A DNA stretch of 5,413 bases, from positions 1 through 5,413 of the forward strand of contig JAJYAB010000147.1 in the NCBI GenBank assembly GCA_021779775.1, read 5' to 3'. The notes beneath the pieces were generated by a model, which saw only the letters and a program-made list of their open reading frames with translations, made no database searches and was not told the origin of the DNA. Shown one piece after another: positions 1 to 4,987 of the stretch. How positions within the stretch are numbered: position 1 is the first letter of the stretch; each line of letters begins with the position of its first letter. Position numbers and translations under genes: made by a program. Source of the DNA: Actinomycetes bacterium. Its GTDB lineage: Bacteria > Actinomycetota > Acidimicrobiia > Acidimicrobiales > UBA8190.

Positions 1-135
1 ACCAGTCTCGGCCTGTCCATCGTCCGCGACCTGGTGACCACCCAGCTCGGCGGGCAGATCACGATGGAGCGCCACGACGGCACGCTGGTGTCGATCGACC
101 TGCCGGTCGACATCGAGGCCGCCCGCCGGGTCTGA
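1..135 (+). CDS. Sensor histidine kinase, C-terminal end only (partial, 5' end outside window)
   Basis: Frame 1 is open from the first base to TGA at 133-135 and encodes 44 residues. It begins TSLGLSIVRDLV, which matches the last glycine box and following helix of a HATPase_c domain, then LGGQITMER and a final strand, VSIDLPV. This is the usual end of the ATP-binding domain of a histidine kinase, which hydrolyses ATP to phosphorylate a histidine and then a response regulator. The combination of LGLSIVRDLV with TTQLGG resembles the HisKA_2/HWE-like kinases of actinobacteria (PdtaS type), but the histidine region lies outside the window, so the subclass is inferred. The last codons (A-R-R-V-stop) lie inside the first unit of a 21-bp tandem repeat. 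The gene converges on the response regulator at 196-918, with only 60 bp between the two stops. Confidence 0.8.
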   Translation, partial: TSLGLSIVRDLVTTQLGGQITMERHDGTLVSIDLPVDIEAARRV

Positions 136-193
136 CCGGCCGCCCGCCGGGTCTGACCGGCCGCCCGCCGGGTCTGACCGGCCGCCCGCCGGG
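121..193 (+). repeat. 21-bp tandem repeat array A1 (3.5 copies) spanning a convergent gene junction
   Basis: Three identical 21-bp units start at 121, 142 and 163, followed by a 10-bp partial copy at 184-193. Each unit consists of GCCCGCCGGG plus TCTGACCGGCC. The first unit contains the kinase stop TGA (133-135), and because 21 is a multiple of three the copies place further TGA codons in the same frame at 154 and 175. Each unit has a small dyad, GGTC-T-GACC, and the junction between units can pair imperfectly as ACCGGC/GCCGGGT. The array fills the whole gap up to 3 bp before the stop of the opposing regulator. It could act as a bidirectional terminator, but no T-tract is present, so that is inference. 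Confidence 0.95.
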
Positions 194-195
194 CG

Positions 196-918
196 CTACG
201 GCGTGTGGCGTCCCATATCGGCGAACCGGTATCCCACGCCCCGCACGGTGTGCAGCCAGCGGGGGGTCGAAGGGTCGACTTCGAGCTTGAGCCGCAGCCG
301 CCGGATGTGCTCGGTGACGGTGGCCGGGTCCTGCCATTCCTGGGTGGAGCCCCATACGTGCTCGAGCAGGTCCTCGCGGCTGAAGACCTGGTCCGGCGAC
401 TCGGCCAGGAACGCCAGCAGGTGGAACTCCTTGGGGGTCAGCTCGACGATCTCCCCGTCGACGGCGACCCGGTGCGTGGATCGGTCGATGACGAGGTCGC
501 CATGCTCGATCCGGCTGCTCGGTTGCACCGGCTGGCCGCGACGCAGCACGGCGCGGATGCGGGCCTCGAGCTCGGGCAGCGAGCACGGCTTGACCATGTA
601 GTCGTCGGCACCGAGGTCGAGCACCCGGATCCGTTCGCTCTCCTCGGCTCGTCCGGTGAGCACGATGACGGGAAGCGCACTGTCGCGGCGCAGCCGGCCG
701 AGCACCTCCTCGCCGTCGAGTCCCGGCAGGCCGAGGTCGAGGACCACCAGGTCATAACGGCCGACGCTTGCCTCGCGCAGGGTGCCGGGGCCGTCTTGGG
801 ACTCGCCTACCCGGTAGCCGAAGCGCTGCAGGAACAGGCGGGTAGCCGCCCGGCTGGCAGGGTCGTCTTCGGCGACGAGGACCCTGTAGTCGTCGTTGCT
901 GAGGCTCACGGAGCCCAT
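196..918 (-). CDS. OmpR/PhoB-family winged-helix response regulator
   Basis: This 240-residue protein is a cytoplasmic two-component regulator that binds DNA when phosphorylated. Residues 12-125 form a receiver domain: the acidic pair D18-D19 in VLVAEDD, phosphoacceptor D61 in VVLDLGLPG, T88 in VIVLTGR, and K110 in YMVKP. Residues 137-233 form a Trans_reg_C winged helix, with LTPKEFHLL (160-168), the recognition region around TVTEHIRRLRLKL (200-212) and the closing hairpin VRGVGYRF (225-232). The start is uncertain. The ATG at 916-918 has GAGGG only 1 nt upstream, while GTG at 907-909 (237 residues) has GAGGG 10 nt upstream and overlaps the stop of a possible leader peptide. An open frame continues upstream to 1065 but does not look like receiver sequence. 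The gene lies 286 nt downstream of the hybrid kinase in the same orientation, making that kinase the likely partner. The stop is TAG at 196-198. Confidence 0.95.
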   Translation of the reverse strand: MGSVSLSNDDYRVLVAEDDPASRAATRLFLQRFGYRVGESQDGPGTLREASVGRYDLVVLDLGLPGLDGEEVLGRLRRDSALPVIVLTGRAEESERIRVLDLGADDYMVKPCSLPELEARIRAVLRRGQPVQPSSRIEHGDLVIDRSTHRVAVDGEIVELTPKEFHLLAFLAESPDQVFSREDLLEHVWGSTQEWQDPATVTEHIRRLRLKLEVDPSTPRWLHTVRGVGYRFADMGRHTP

Positions 919-935
919 GCCCTCGAAGTCGTCAC
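906..935 (-). CDS. Possible 9-codon leader peptide translationally coupled to the response regulator
   Basis: A very good Shine-Dalgarno sequence, GGAAGGAG (941-948 on the minus strand), has no in-frame ATG or GTG of the regulator at a workable distance, since the regulator ATG lies 22 nt further on. It is correctly placed (5 nt) for an out-of-frame GTG at 933-935. From there the frame reads M-T-T-S-R-A-W-A-P and stops at TGA 906-908. That stop overlaps the alternative regulator start GTG (907-909) as a GTGA, the classic arrangement for termination-reinitiation coupling. Everything stated is visible in the sequence, but translation of so short a frame is inference. It could equally be chance, with the strong purine run serving as a distant ribosome standby site. 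Confidence 0.3.
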   Translation of the reverse strand: MTTSRAWAP

Positions 936-947
936 CCGTGCTCCTTC

Positions 948-969
948 CGAGGGGGATTCTTTCCCCTCG
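948..969 (-). promoter_or_regulatory. Hairpin or operator-like inverted repeat in the response-regulator leader
   Basis: The arms CGAGGGG (948-954) and CCCCTCG (963-969) are perfectly complementary. A further G-T and A-T pair can close the stem to 9 bp around a TTCT loop. It lies just upstream of the GGAAGGAG ribosome site on the minus strand, about 30 nt before the regulator ATG. It could be a leader hairpin that modulates access to that site, or a palindromic binding site for the regulator itself (autoregulation). No -10/-35 pair could be assigned with confidence in 970-1140. Confidence 0.4.
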
Positions 970-1140
970 ATCGTGTCCCAATCGCGTCACTCGAAGGCCT
1001 GATCCGTCTTCCAGCGATCGTGTTCGGTCAGCCCCCCAGCCACGGTAGGAGCCCGAAGGTTCCACCGGGAACGGTAGCCGCTGCCACAGGCACCGGGCGG
1101 CACGCGCTGCACGTCGGTGGCTGGGTCCCGGCTGGCGTCC

Positions 1141-1215
1141 GTCAGGCCGGCCGGCGGCCGTCAGGCCGGCCGTTCTGTGCCGTCAGGCCGGCCGTTCTGT
1201 GCCGTCAGGCCGGCC
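1141..1215 (-). repeat. Tandem repeat array A2 (about 22 bp, 4 cores) at the hybrid kinase 3' end
   Basis: On the plus strand the 12-bp core GTCAGGCCGGCC occurs at 1141, 1160, 1182 and 1204. The second and third cores are each followed by GTTCTGTGCC, giving two exact 22-bp units. The first core is followed by a shorter GGCGGCC, so that unit is 19 bp. Read in the kinase sense each core is GGCCGGCCTGAC, containing the 8-bp palindrome GGCCGGCC and a TGA. The kinase's own stop (1205-1207) is the TGA of the core at 1204. Spacings of 22, 22 and 19 nt place TGA codons in all three frames within 65 nt of the true stop. The remaining gap to the regulator (936-1140) shows no other recognisable element apart from the leader hairpin. 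Confidence 0.95.
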
Positions 1216-4096
1216 GTCCAGGCGGACTGACGACTACGCGCAGCAGCGCCTCGATGTCGATCGGCTTCGTCAGGTAGGCATCCACGCCGAGCGCCAGCAT
1301 CCGGCGCATCCGGCTGGGGGTGGCATCTGCGCTGACCACCACGATCCGGGTGCCGGCCAGGGCAGGGTCCGCCTTCAGGCGGTAGAGGAGCTCCTCGCCT
1401 GGGAGGTCGGGAAGGTGCAAGTCGAGCAGCACCAGGTCGGGATGGTACTGGCGGGCCAGCTCGAGCCCGACGCGCGCATGGGTCGCCGACAGCAGCCGCA
1501 GGCCGTCCACGCGCGCCAACACCTGTTCCACCAGCGAGGCGTTCGACGCGTTGTCCTCGATGTGGAGGACGGTGCGCTGGGCGTGGGCACCTTCGCCGGC
1601 GGGTGGGGGACCGGCGGGCGTCGGGGGGCCGGCCGGTGCGGTCGGTGCGGTCGGTGCTTCGGCATCTGCCCGCGTTCCGGCTCCGGAGCCCAGCGTCGGC
1701 GGATCGATCCGGACAGGGCCGGGACCGTCAGCCTCGTGCATCGTCGTGCTCGGGCGACGGTCGGCGGGCGGCGGCTCCGGCGCGACGAGCAGCTCGATCC
1801 AGAACGTGGAGCCTCGGTCTTCGGCCGACTCGACACCGATGGTGCCGCCCATCAGCTCGACCAGCTGCTTGGACAGCGCCAGACCGACGCCGGTCCCCTC
1901 GACGTTCGACCGTTCCGCTCCCAACCGCGAGAACGGTTGGAACAGCTCGTCCTGCTGGTCGTGGCGGATGCCCGGACCGTTGTCGCTCACCTCGAAGCGC
2001 ACGCGGTCGCCATCCACGAGCATCGTGCGGAAGACCACCGTCCCGTCGCGGTGGTTGTACTTGACGGCGTTCGACCCGAGGTTCAACAAGACCTGCAGCA
2101 GCCGCTGGCGATCGGCGCTGACGTAGCGGCCGCCCGCTTCGGCGGTGTCGGTCTGGATGCGGACGCCGCCAGCCTCCGCCACCGGGCCGAGCAGGCCCGC
2201 CACCTCGGCGAGCACGTCGTCCACCCCCACCGGCTCCGGGGACAGGCTGAGCCGTCCGGCTTCGATCCGGGAGATGTCGAGCACTTCGTTGATGAGGGCC
2301 AGAAGGTGCTGGCCGGCACGCTGGATCTGCTGGAGGCTCGAGTCTTGTTCGGCTGGCAGCTCGTCGAGCTGGAGCAGTTGGGCGAAGCCCAAGATGGCGT
2401 TCAGCGGTGTACGGAGCTCGTGGCTCATCCGCGACAGGAAGTCGCTCTTGGCTCGGCTCGCCCGCTCGGCGGCCGCCGAGGCGTCACGCAGCGACGCTTC
2501 GAGCCGGGACCGGTCGGTGACGTCGCGCGACACGGTCACCGTGCCGGTGACCCGGCCGTGGCTGTCCACTACCGGCCGTGCCCGTGTCTCGTAGATCGGC
2601 GCCTCGCTGTCCGGGTTACGGCCGATGGTGACCACCGGCGGGGGATGGGGGTCCCCGTCGAGGCACCGCTGCAGTATGGCTTGCAGCTCCTGCTGGTCCT
2701 GGTCTGATATGTCGCCGTAGCGGTAGGCGGCGTCGACGAGCGTGTCGGCGTCGAGTGCCTCGGTGCGGTTCCCCAGGCCGATGACCGACGCCAGCATCCG
2801 GCTGGCCAGCACGACGTGGCCCTGCGGATCGCGGACGGTGATGGTGTCGGGTGATGCGTCGAAGATCGACTCGAGCAGCAGCCGGTGCTCCTCGGCGGCC
2901 CGCTCGGCCCGGTGCCGGTTGGTGACATCGATCATGTACGCGACTGCGCCGCACAGCGCTCCGGCGTCGTCGACCTCCACGGTGAACACGGCATCGGCCT
3001 CGCGCCAGTCGGTGTCGTCCTGGAAGTCCCGGAGCCGGATGACCATCTCGATCCGGTCGCCGTCGGCGTGCCGGCGTCCGCGCAGCTCGTGGCGCAGCCG
3101 GGTCAGGTCGTCGGGGTGGAAGCGCCCGGTCGCCGCGGTGAGCTCGGCGCAGACCTCCCCGGCAGTGATCCCGAGCAACCGGTCGATGTTGGGGCTGGCG
3201 TACGTGACGGCCCGGGCCACGGCGTCGTAGCGGACGCTGACCACAGGGCTGGCGGTCAGCAGGTCTTCCAGCTCGGCCCTGGCCCGGTCGCGTTCGCGCT
3301 CGCGCTCGTGGAGCTGGCGCGATGCCTCGGCCAACCGAAGCGCCAGGCGCCCGATCTCGTCGTCGGCCTCGGTGGGCCGCCTGGGCAGCTCCCCCCGGGC
3401 CATGGCGTCGGTGGAGGCGGCGATGCGCCGCAGACGTTCGGCTACCCGCGTCGTGAACAGCAGCGACAGGGTGGCTCCCCCCACGACGACGAGGGCAGCG
3501 GCCACGCAGCCGAGCACGATGAGCAGCGTGTTGGCCCGGTCGACCGCTTCCTGCTGCGCATGCGCAGCCTCGAGCTCCTGGGTACGCATCGCAGCGACCC
3601 CGGCCAGCACCAGGGCGTCGTCGTGACCGCCCTGGGTCACTGTGGCAGTGGTGACGTCGGTGGGCGGCCGCGGCTGGGCCATCAAGATGGACAGGTCCCG
3701 CAGCATGCCGTCGGCGCCTGCCGTCACCTGCCGGAGCGCTGGACGGAGCTCTGGTCGGCCGGCCGCCAGGTGGTGGAGCCCTGCCAGGTCGCCCGGCACG
3801 GCGCCGGCTCGCTGGCGGTAGGCGGCCAGCGACTGCTCGCCGTTGCCGAGCAGGACCCCGGCGGCGTTGGCTTCGGCGCTCGTGACGTCGGCCTGCAGCG
3901 AGGTGGCACTGGCCACGACTTGCTGGATGTTCGCCAGGCGGGCCTCGCTGTGGCGGTTGACCTGCGCCGCCCACAGCACGACGCTCAGGTAAGCGAGGAT
4001 GAGCACCGCCGGCACCACGATGGCCACCAGCCCCTGGGTGCGGATGGACCGTCTCCACCGACCCCTGGGGTGACCACCGGGCTTGGCTGCAGGCAT
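1205..4096 (-). CDS. Membrane hybrid sensor histidine kinase/response regulator (CHASE3-like, HAMP, 2x PAS, HisKA, HATPase, REC)
   Basis: This 963-residue protein senses a signal outside the membrane and in the cytoplasm, autophosphorylates a histidine and passes phosphate to its own receiver. Order: basic N-terminus; TM1 about 22-44; extracytoplasmic helical region about 46-185 resembling CHASE3; TM2 about 190-214; HAMP about 215-265; charged coiled coil 261-280; PAS 1 about 281-398; PAS 2 about 404-530; HisKA about 548-615 with H559 in SHELRTPLN; HATPase about 660-771 with N676 (LGSNAVKY), D705-G709 (DNGPGI), FQPFSRL and GTGVGLAL (734-741). A Pro/Ala-rich linker (about 773-838) leads to the receiver 841-955, with E847-D848, D892 in LLDLHLPD, S922 and K944. 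All key residues are present. ATG 4094-4096 has GAGGA ending 4 nt upstream. A GGAGG at about 4123-4127 would suit an in-frame CTG seven codons earlier, judged less likely. Probable partner: the regulator at 196-918. Confidence 0.96.
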   Translation of the reverse strand: MPAAKPGGHPRGRWRRSIRTQGLVAIVVPAVLILAYLSVVLWAAQVNRHSEARLANIQQVVASATSLQADVTSAEANAAGVLLGNGEQSLAAYRQRAGAVPGDLAGLHHLAAGRPELRPALRQVTAGADGMLRDLSILMAQPRPPTDVTTATVTQGGHDDALVLAGVAAMRTQELEAAHAQQEAVDRANTLLIVLGCVAAALVVVGGATLSLLFTTRVAERLRRIAASTDAMARGELPRRPTEADDEIGRLALRLAEASRQLHERERERDRARAELEDLLTASPVVSVRYDAVARAVTYASPNIDRLLGITAGEVCAELTAATGRFHPDDLTRLRHELRGRRHADGDRIEMVIRLRDFQDDTDWREADAVFTVEVDDAGALCGAVAYMIDVTNRHRAERAAEEHRLLLESIFDASPDTITVRDPQGHVVLASRMLASVIGLGNRTEALDADTLVDAAYRYGDISDQDQQELQAILQRCLDGDPHPPPVVTIGRNPDSEAPIYETRARPVVDSHGRVTGTVTVSRDVTDRSRLEASLRDASAAAERASRAKSDFLSRMSHELRTPLNAILGFAQLLQLDELPAEQDSSLQQIQRAGQHLLALINEVLDISRIEAGRLSLSPEPVGVDDVLAEVAGLLGPVAEAGGVRIQTDTAEAGGRYVSADRQRLLQVLLNLGSNAVKYNHRDGTVVFRTMLVDGDRVRFEVSDNGPGIRHDQQDELFQPFSRLGAERSNVEGTGVGLALSKQLVELMGGTIGVESAEDRGSTFWIELLVAPEPPPADRRPSTTMHEADGPGPVRIDPPTLGSGAGTRADAEAPTAPTAPAGPPTPAGPPPAGEGAHAQRTVLHIEDNASNASLVEQVLARVDGLRLLSATHARVGLELARQYHPDLVLLDLHLPDLPGEELLYRLKADPALAGTRIVVVSADATPSRMRRMLALGVDAYLTKPIDIEALLRVVVSPPGRPA

Positions 4097-4140
4097 GGCG
4101 TCCTCGGGCGTGGTCAGGGGTTTTCCTCCGCGTGCGGCAC

Positions 4141-4146
4141 GTTATC
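4141..4146 (-). promoter_or_regulatory. Weak -10-like hexamer upstream of the hybrid kinase
   Basis: On the minus strand GATAAC lies 45 nt before the kinase ATG and matches TATAAT at four positions. The region 17 nt upstream shows no -35 resemblance, so this is a weak call based only on position and local composition. The rest of 4147-4210 contains a C8 run at 4172-4179 running into G4 but nothing else that I recognise. Confidence 0.2.
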
Positions 4147-4210
4147 GGAGCACCCAGCTGAGCGCGGGTAACCCCCCCCGGGGCGCCATGGCCACCGCCG
4201 GCAGGCGGCC

Positions 4211-4242
4211 CGCTACTGCGGATCGGCGCTACTGCGGATCGG
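4211..4242. repeat. 16-bp perfect direct duplication
   Basis: CGCTACTGCGGATCGG occurs twice head to tail, at 4211-4226 and 4227-4242. It lies in the gap between the hybrid kinase start and the WhiB 3' end, upstream of the kinase and beyond the putative WhiB terminator. It has the same short-period tandem form as the three larger arrays but does not contain their CTGAC core. It could be a paired binding site or a young slippage product. Confidence 0.85.
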
Positions 4243-4290
4243 GGGGCGTCGTCGCTGCGGCGGCGATCTCAGGTTCGGCTCGGACGCGAC

Positions 4291-4319
4291 ACGGCTCCGG
4301 GGTCGGTACCCGGAGCCGT
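4291..4319 (-). terminator. Strong hairpin, probable terminator of the WhiB gene
   Basis: The arms ACGGCTCCGGG (4291-4301) and CCCGGAGCCGT (4309-4319) form a perfect 11-bp GC-rich stem around a 7-nt loop. It lies downstream of the WhiB stop on the minus strand, after the 17-bp repeat array, and overlaps that array by 2 nt. There is no U-tract, which is common for intrinsic terminators of high-GC actinobacteria but also weakens the call. It would separate WhiB transcription from the kinase gene that follows in the same orientation. Confidence 0.6.
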
Positions 4320-4436
4320 CAGTCCTGCACCGCCGTCAGTCCGGCACCGCCGTCAGTCCGGCACCGCCGTCAGTCCGGCACCGCCGTCAGTCCTGCACCG
4401 CCGTCAGTCCTGCACCGCCGTCAGTCCTGCACCGCC
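4318..4436 (-). repeat. 17-bp tandem repeat array A3 (7 exact-length copies) downstream of WhiB
   Basis: Seven contiguous 17-bp units start at 4318, 4335, 4352, 4369, 4386, 4403 and 4420. There are two forms differing at one base: GTCAGTCCTGCACCGCC (units 1, 5, 6, 7) and GTCAGTCCGGCACCGCC (units 2, 3, 4). In the WhiB sense each unit ends in ACTGAC, giving seven TGA codons distributed over all three frames. The array begins 39 nt beyond the WhiB stop and ends at the terminator hairpin, so it would form most of the WhiB 3' UTR. There are no unique spacers, so this is not a CRISPR array. The block order of variants points to stepwise duplication. Confidence 0.97.
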
Positions 4437-4475
4437 TCGTGGCGCGGCGTGCGCCGCGGGCATGGGCGGCAGCGC

Positions 4476-4766
4476 TCAGGAGGCCCGGCGGCGGGCGGCC
4501 AGCCACGACTTGCGCAACCTGCGGCGCTCTTCCTCGGAGGTGCCGCCCCACACGCCCGACTCCTGGTTCGTGGCCAGGGCGAACTCGAGGCAGGGCTCGA
4601 TGGCGTCGCAGGCGTTGCACACCCGCTTTGCCGCGTCGATCTGGTCGATCGCCGGGCCGGTCGTGCCGACGGGGAAGAACAGGTCGGGCTCGGTGTGCCG
4701 GCAGGCGGCCAGCTTTCGCCAGTCGTCGGCATCCCATTCCACCGAGCGGTTCCACATAAGGGCCAC
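4476..4766 (-). CDS. WhiB-family iron-sulfur transcriptional regulator (WhiB1-like)
   Basis: This 96-residue protein has the full WhiB pattern: four cysteines at C22, C50, C53 and C59 that ligate a [4Fe-4S] cluster, the GVWGG turn at 71-75, and a basic C-terminal tail (RRRLRKSWLAARRR, 81-94). Family knowledge: such proteins bind the primary sigma factor, sense nitric oxide or oxygen through the cluster, and regulate transcription. The segments DWR-LAACR, DLFFPVG, GPAIDQI and SGVWGG-SEEERR fit the compact WhiB1 type best; assignment to WhiB1 rather than WhiB2 is inferred from length and motifs. The start is GTG at 4764-4766, chosen because GGAGGAGG lies 6 nt upstream; an ATG three codons later would be 15 nt from it. 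A CRP-type palindrome lies 45-60 nt upstream. The gene is divergent from the phosphodiesterase at 4988 and followed by array A3 and a hairpin. Confidence 0.96.
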   Translation of the reverse strand: MALMWNRSVEWDADDWRKLAACRHTEPDLFFPVGTTGPAIDQIDAAKRVCNACDAIEPCLEFALATNQESGVWGGTSEEERRRLRKSWLAARRRAS

Positions 4767-4772
4767 GATGCG

Positions 4773-4780
4773 CCTCCTCC
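4773..4780 (-). promoter_or_regulatory. Ribosome binding site GGAGGAGG of the WhiB gene
   Basis: A near-ideal Shine-Dalgarno sequence lies 6 nt before GTG 4764-4766. It selects the GTG over the in-frame ATG at 4755-4757, and suggests high translation of the regulator. Confidence 0.85.
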
Positions 4781-4810
4781 GGTGCTATGCATCGCGCGCG
4801 AAGCGCCGCT

Positions 4811-4826
4811 TGTGATTATATTCACA
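4811..4826. promoter_or_regulatory. CRP-type operator TGTGA-N6-TCACA upstream of WhiB
   Basis: TGTGATTATATTCACA is a perfect inverted repeat of the two CRP half-sites with the canonical 6-bp centre, in an AT-rich island within GC-rich DNA. Actinobacterial CRP proteins (Rv3676 in M. tuberculosis, GlxR in Corynebacterium) recognise this consensus, and Rv3676 is known to control whiB1 in M. tuberculosis. The site lies in the WhiB/phosphodiesterase divergent gap, centred about 52 nt upstream of the WhiB start. It overlaps a TATAAT on the WhiB strand, which would favour repression if that hexamer is the real -10. It may also influence the divergent gene. No CRP gene is in the window. Confidence 0.7.
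4815..4820 (-). promoter_or_regulatory. Candidate -10 hexamer TATAAT for WhiB
   Basis: On the minus strand the CRP-type palindrome reads TGTGA-ATATAA-TCACA, and bases 4815-4820 are a consensus TATAAT. Transcription would start near 4808, leaving a leader of about 41 nt that includes the GGAGGAGG site. No good -35 hexamer is found 16-18 bp upstream, so the promoter would be weak or factor-dependent. The hexamer might also be merely the centre of the operator. Confidence 0.45.
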
Positions 4827-4829
4827 TAA

Positions 4830-4856
4830 CTGGCCACGAGCATGGCTGGCCACGAG
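4830..4856. repeat. 11-bp direct repeat CTGGCCACGAG in the WhiB promoter region
   Basis: CTGGCCACGAG occurs at 4830-4840 and 4846-4856, a 16-bp period, immediately upstream of the CRP-type site with respect to WhiB. Each copy contains the palindrome TGGCCA. The position across the expected -35 region suggests a paired operator for another regulator. That is inference. Confidence 0.6.
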
Positions 4857-4891
4857 ACGTTGGCCGCCAGCACGCGAACCGGTAGAACGTG

Positions 4892-4920
4892 AATGTAGTC
4901 CCAAGTGCTCACCTTTGCAA
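4892..4920 (-). promoter_or_regulatory. Possible distal WhiB promoter (TTGCAA-N17-TACATT)
   Basis: On the minus strand TTGCAA (4915-4920) and TACATT (4892-4897) are separated by exactly 17 bp and each matches consensus at four positions. A transcript starting near 4885 would have a leader of about 119 nt and would pass through the CRP-type site. Such a match can easily arise by chance. Confidence 0.25.
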
Positions 4921-4929
4921 GCACTTTTT
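4903..4929 (+). terminator. Hairpin with T-tract upstream of the phosphodiesterase gene (terminator or attenuator-like)
   Basis: The arms AAGTGCT (4903-4909) and AGCACTT (4920-4926) are perfectly complementary with a 10-nt loop and run into five consecutive T residues (4925-4929). On the plus strand this looks like an intrinsic terminator, yet no upstream plus-strand gene exists in the gap. It could be an attenuator in the phosphodiesterase leader, the end of a small RNA, or a palindromic operator. The downstream 9-bp direct repeat CGATCAGGG (4944-4952 and 4959-4967) may be a further binding site. Confidence 0.35.
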
Positions 4930-4987
4930 CGGGGTGCGCGCGACGATCAGGGTTGGGCCGATCAGGGAAGGGTAAAGGTGGAGCGCG

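Noticed and set aside
59..586. Minus-strand frame with a repeated PGGRPVR peptide
   Set aside because: The repeat peptide is just the 21-bp array A1 translated, and the rest is antisense or out of frame to the regulator.
205..1002. Long plus-strand open frame opposite the response regulator
   Set aside because: It is the antisense shadow of a clear receiver/winged-helix gene in high-GC DNA and has no recognisable domain of its own.
919..1065. 49-residue N-terminal extension of the response regulator
   Set aside because: The extension shows no domain, covers the leader hairpin and ribosome site, and would be unusual for an OmpR-family protein.
1199..4171. Long plus-strand open frames (1199-2707 and 2885-4171) and a minus-strand frame (2616-4058) over the hybrid kinase
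   Set aside because: Their translations are low-complexity and without motifs. The kinase frame has every catalytic box in order, so these are shadows caused by GC bias.
4318..4436. CRISPR-like array
   Set aside because: The units abut each other with no unique spacers and are only 17 bp long. It is a plain tandem repeat.
4083..4829. Plus-strand frame with Ser/Pro/Ala repeats
   Set aside because: It is the translation of array A3 plus the antisense of WhiB and has no supporting start context.
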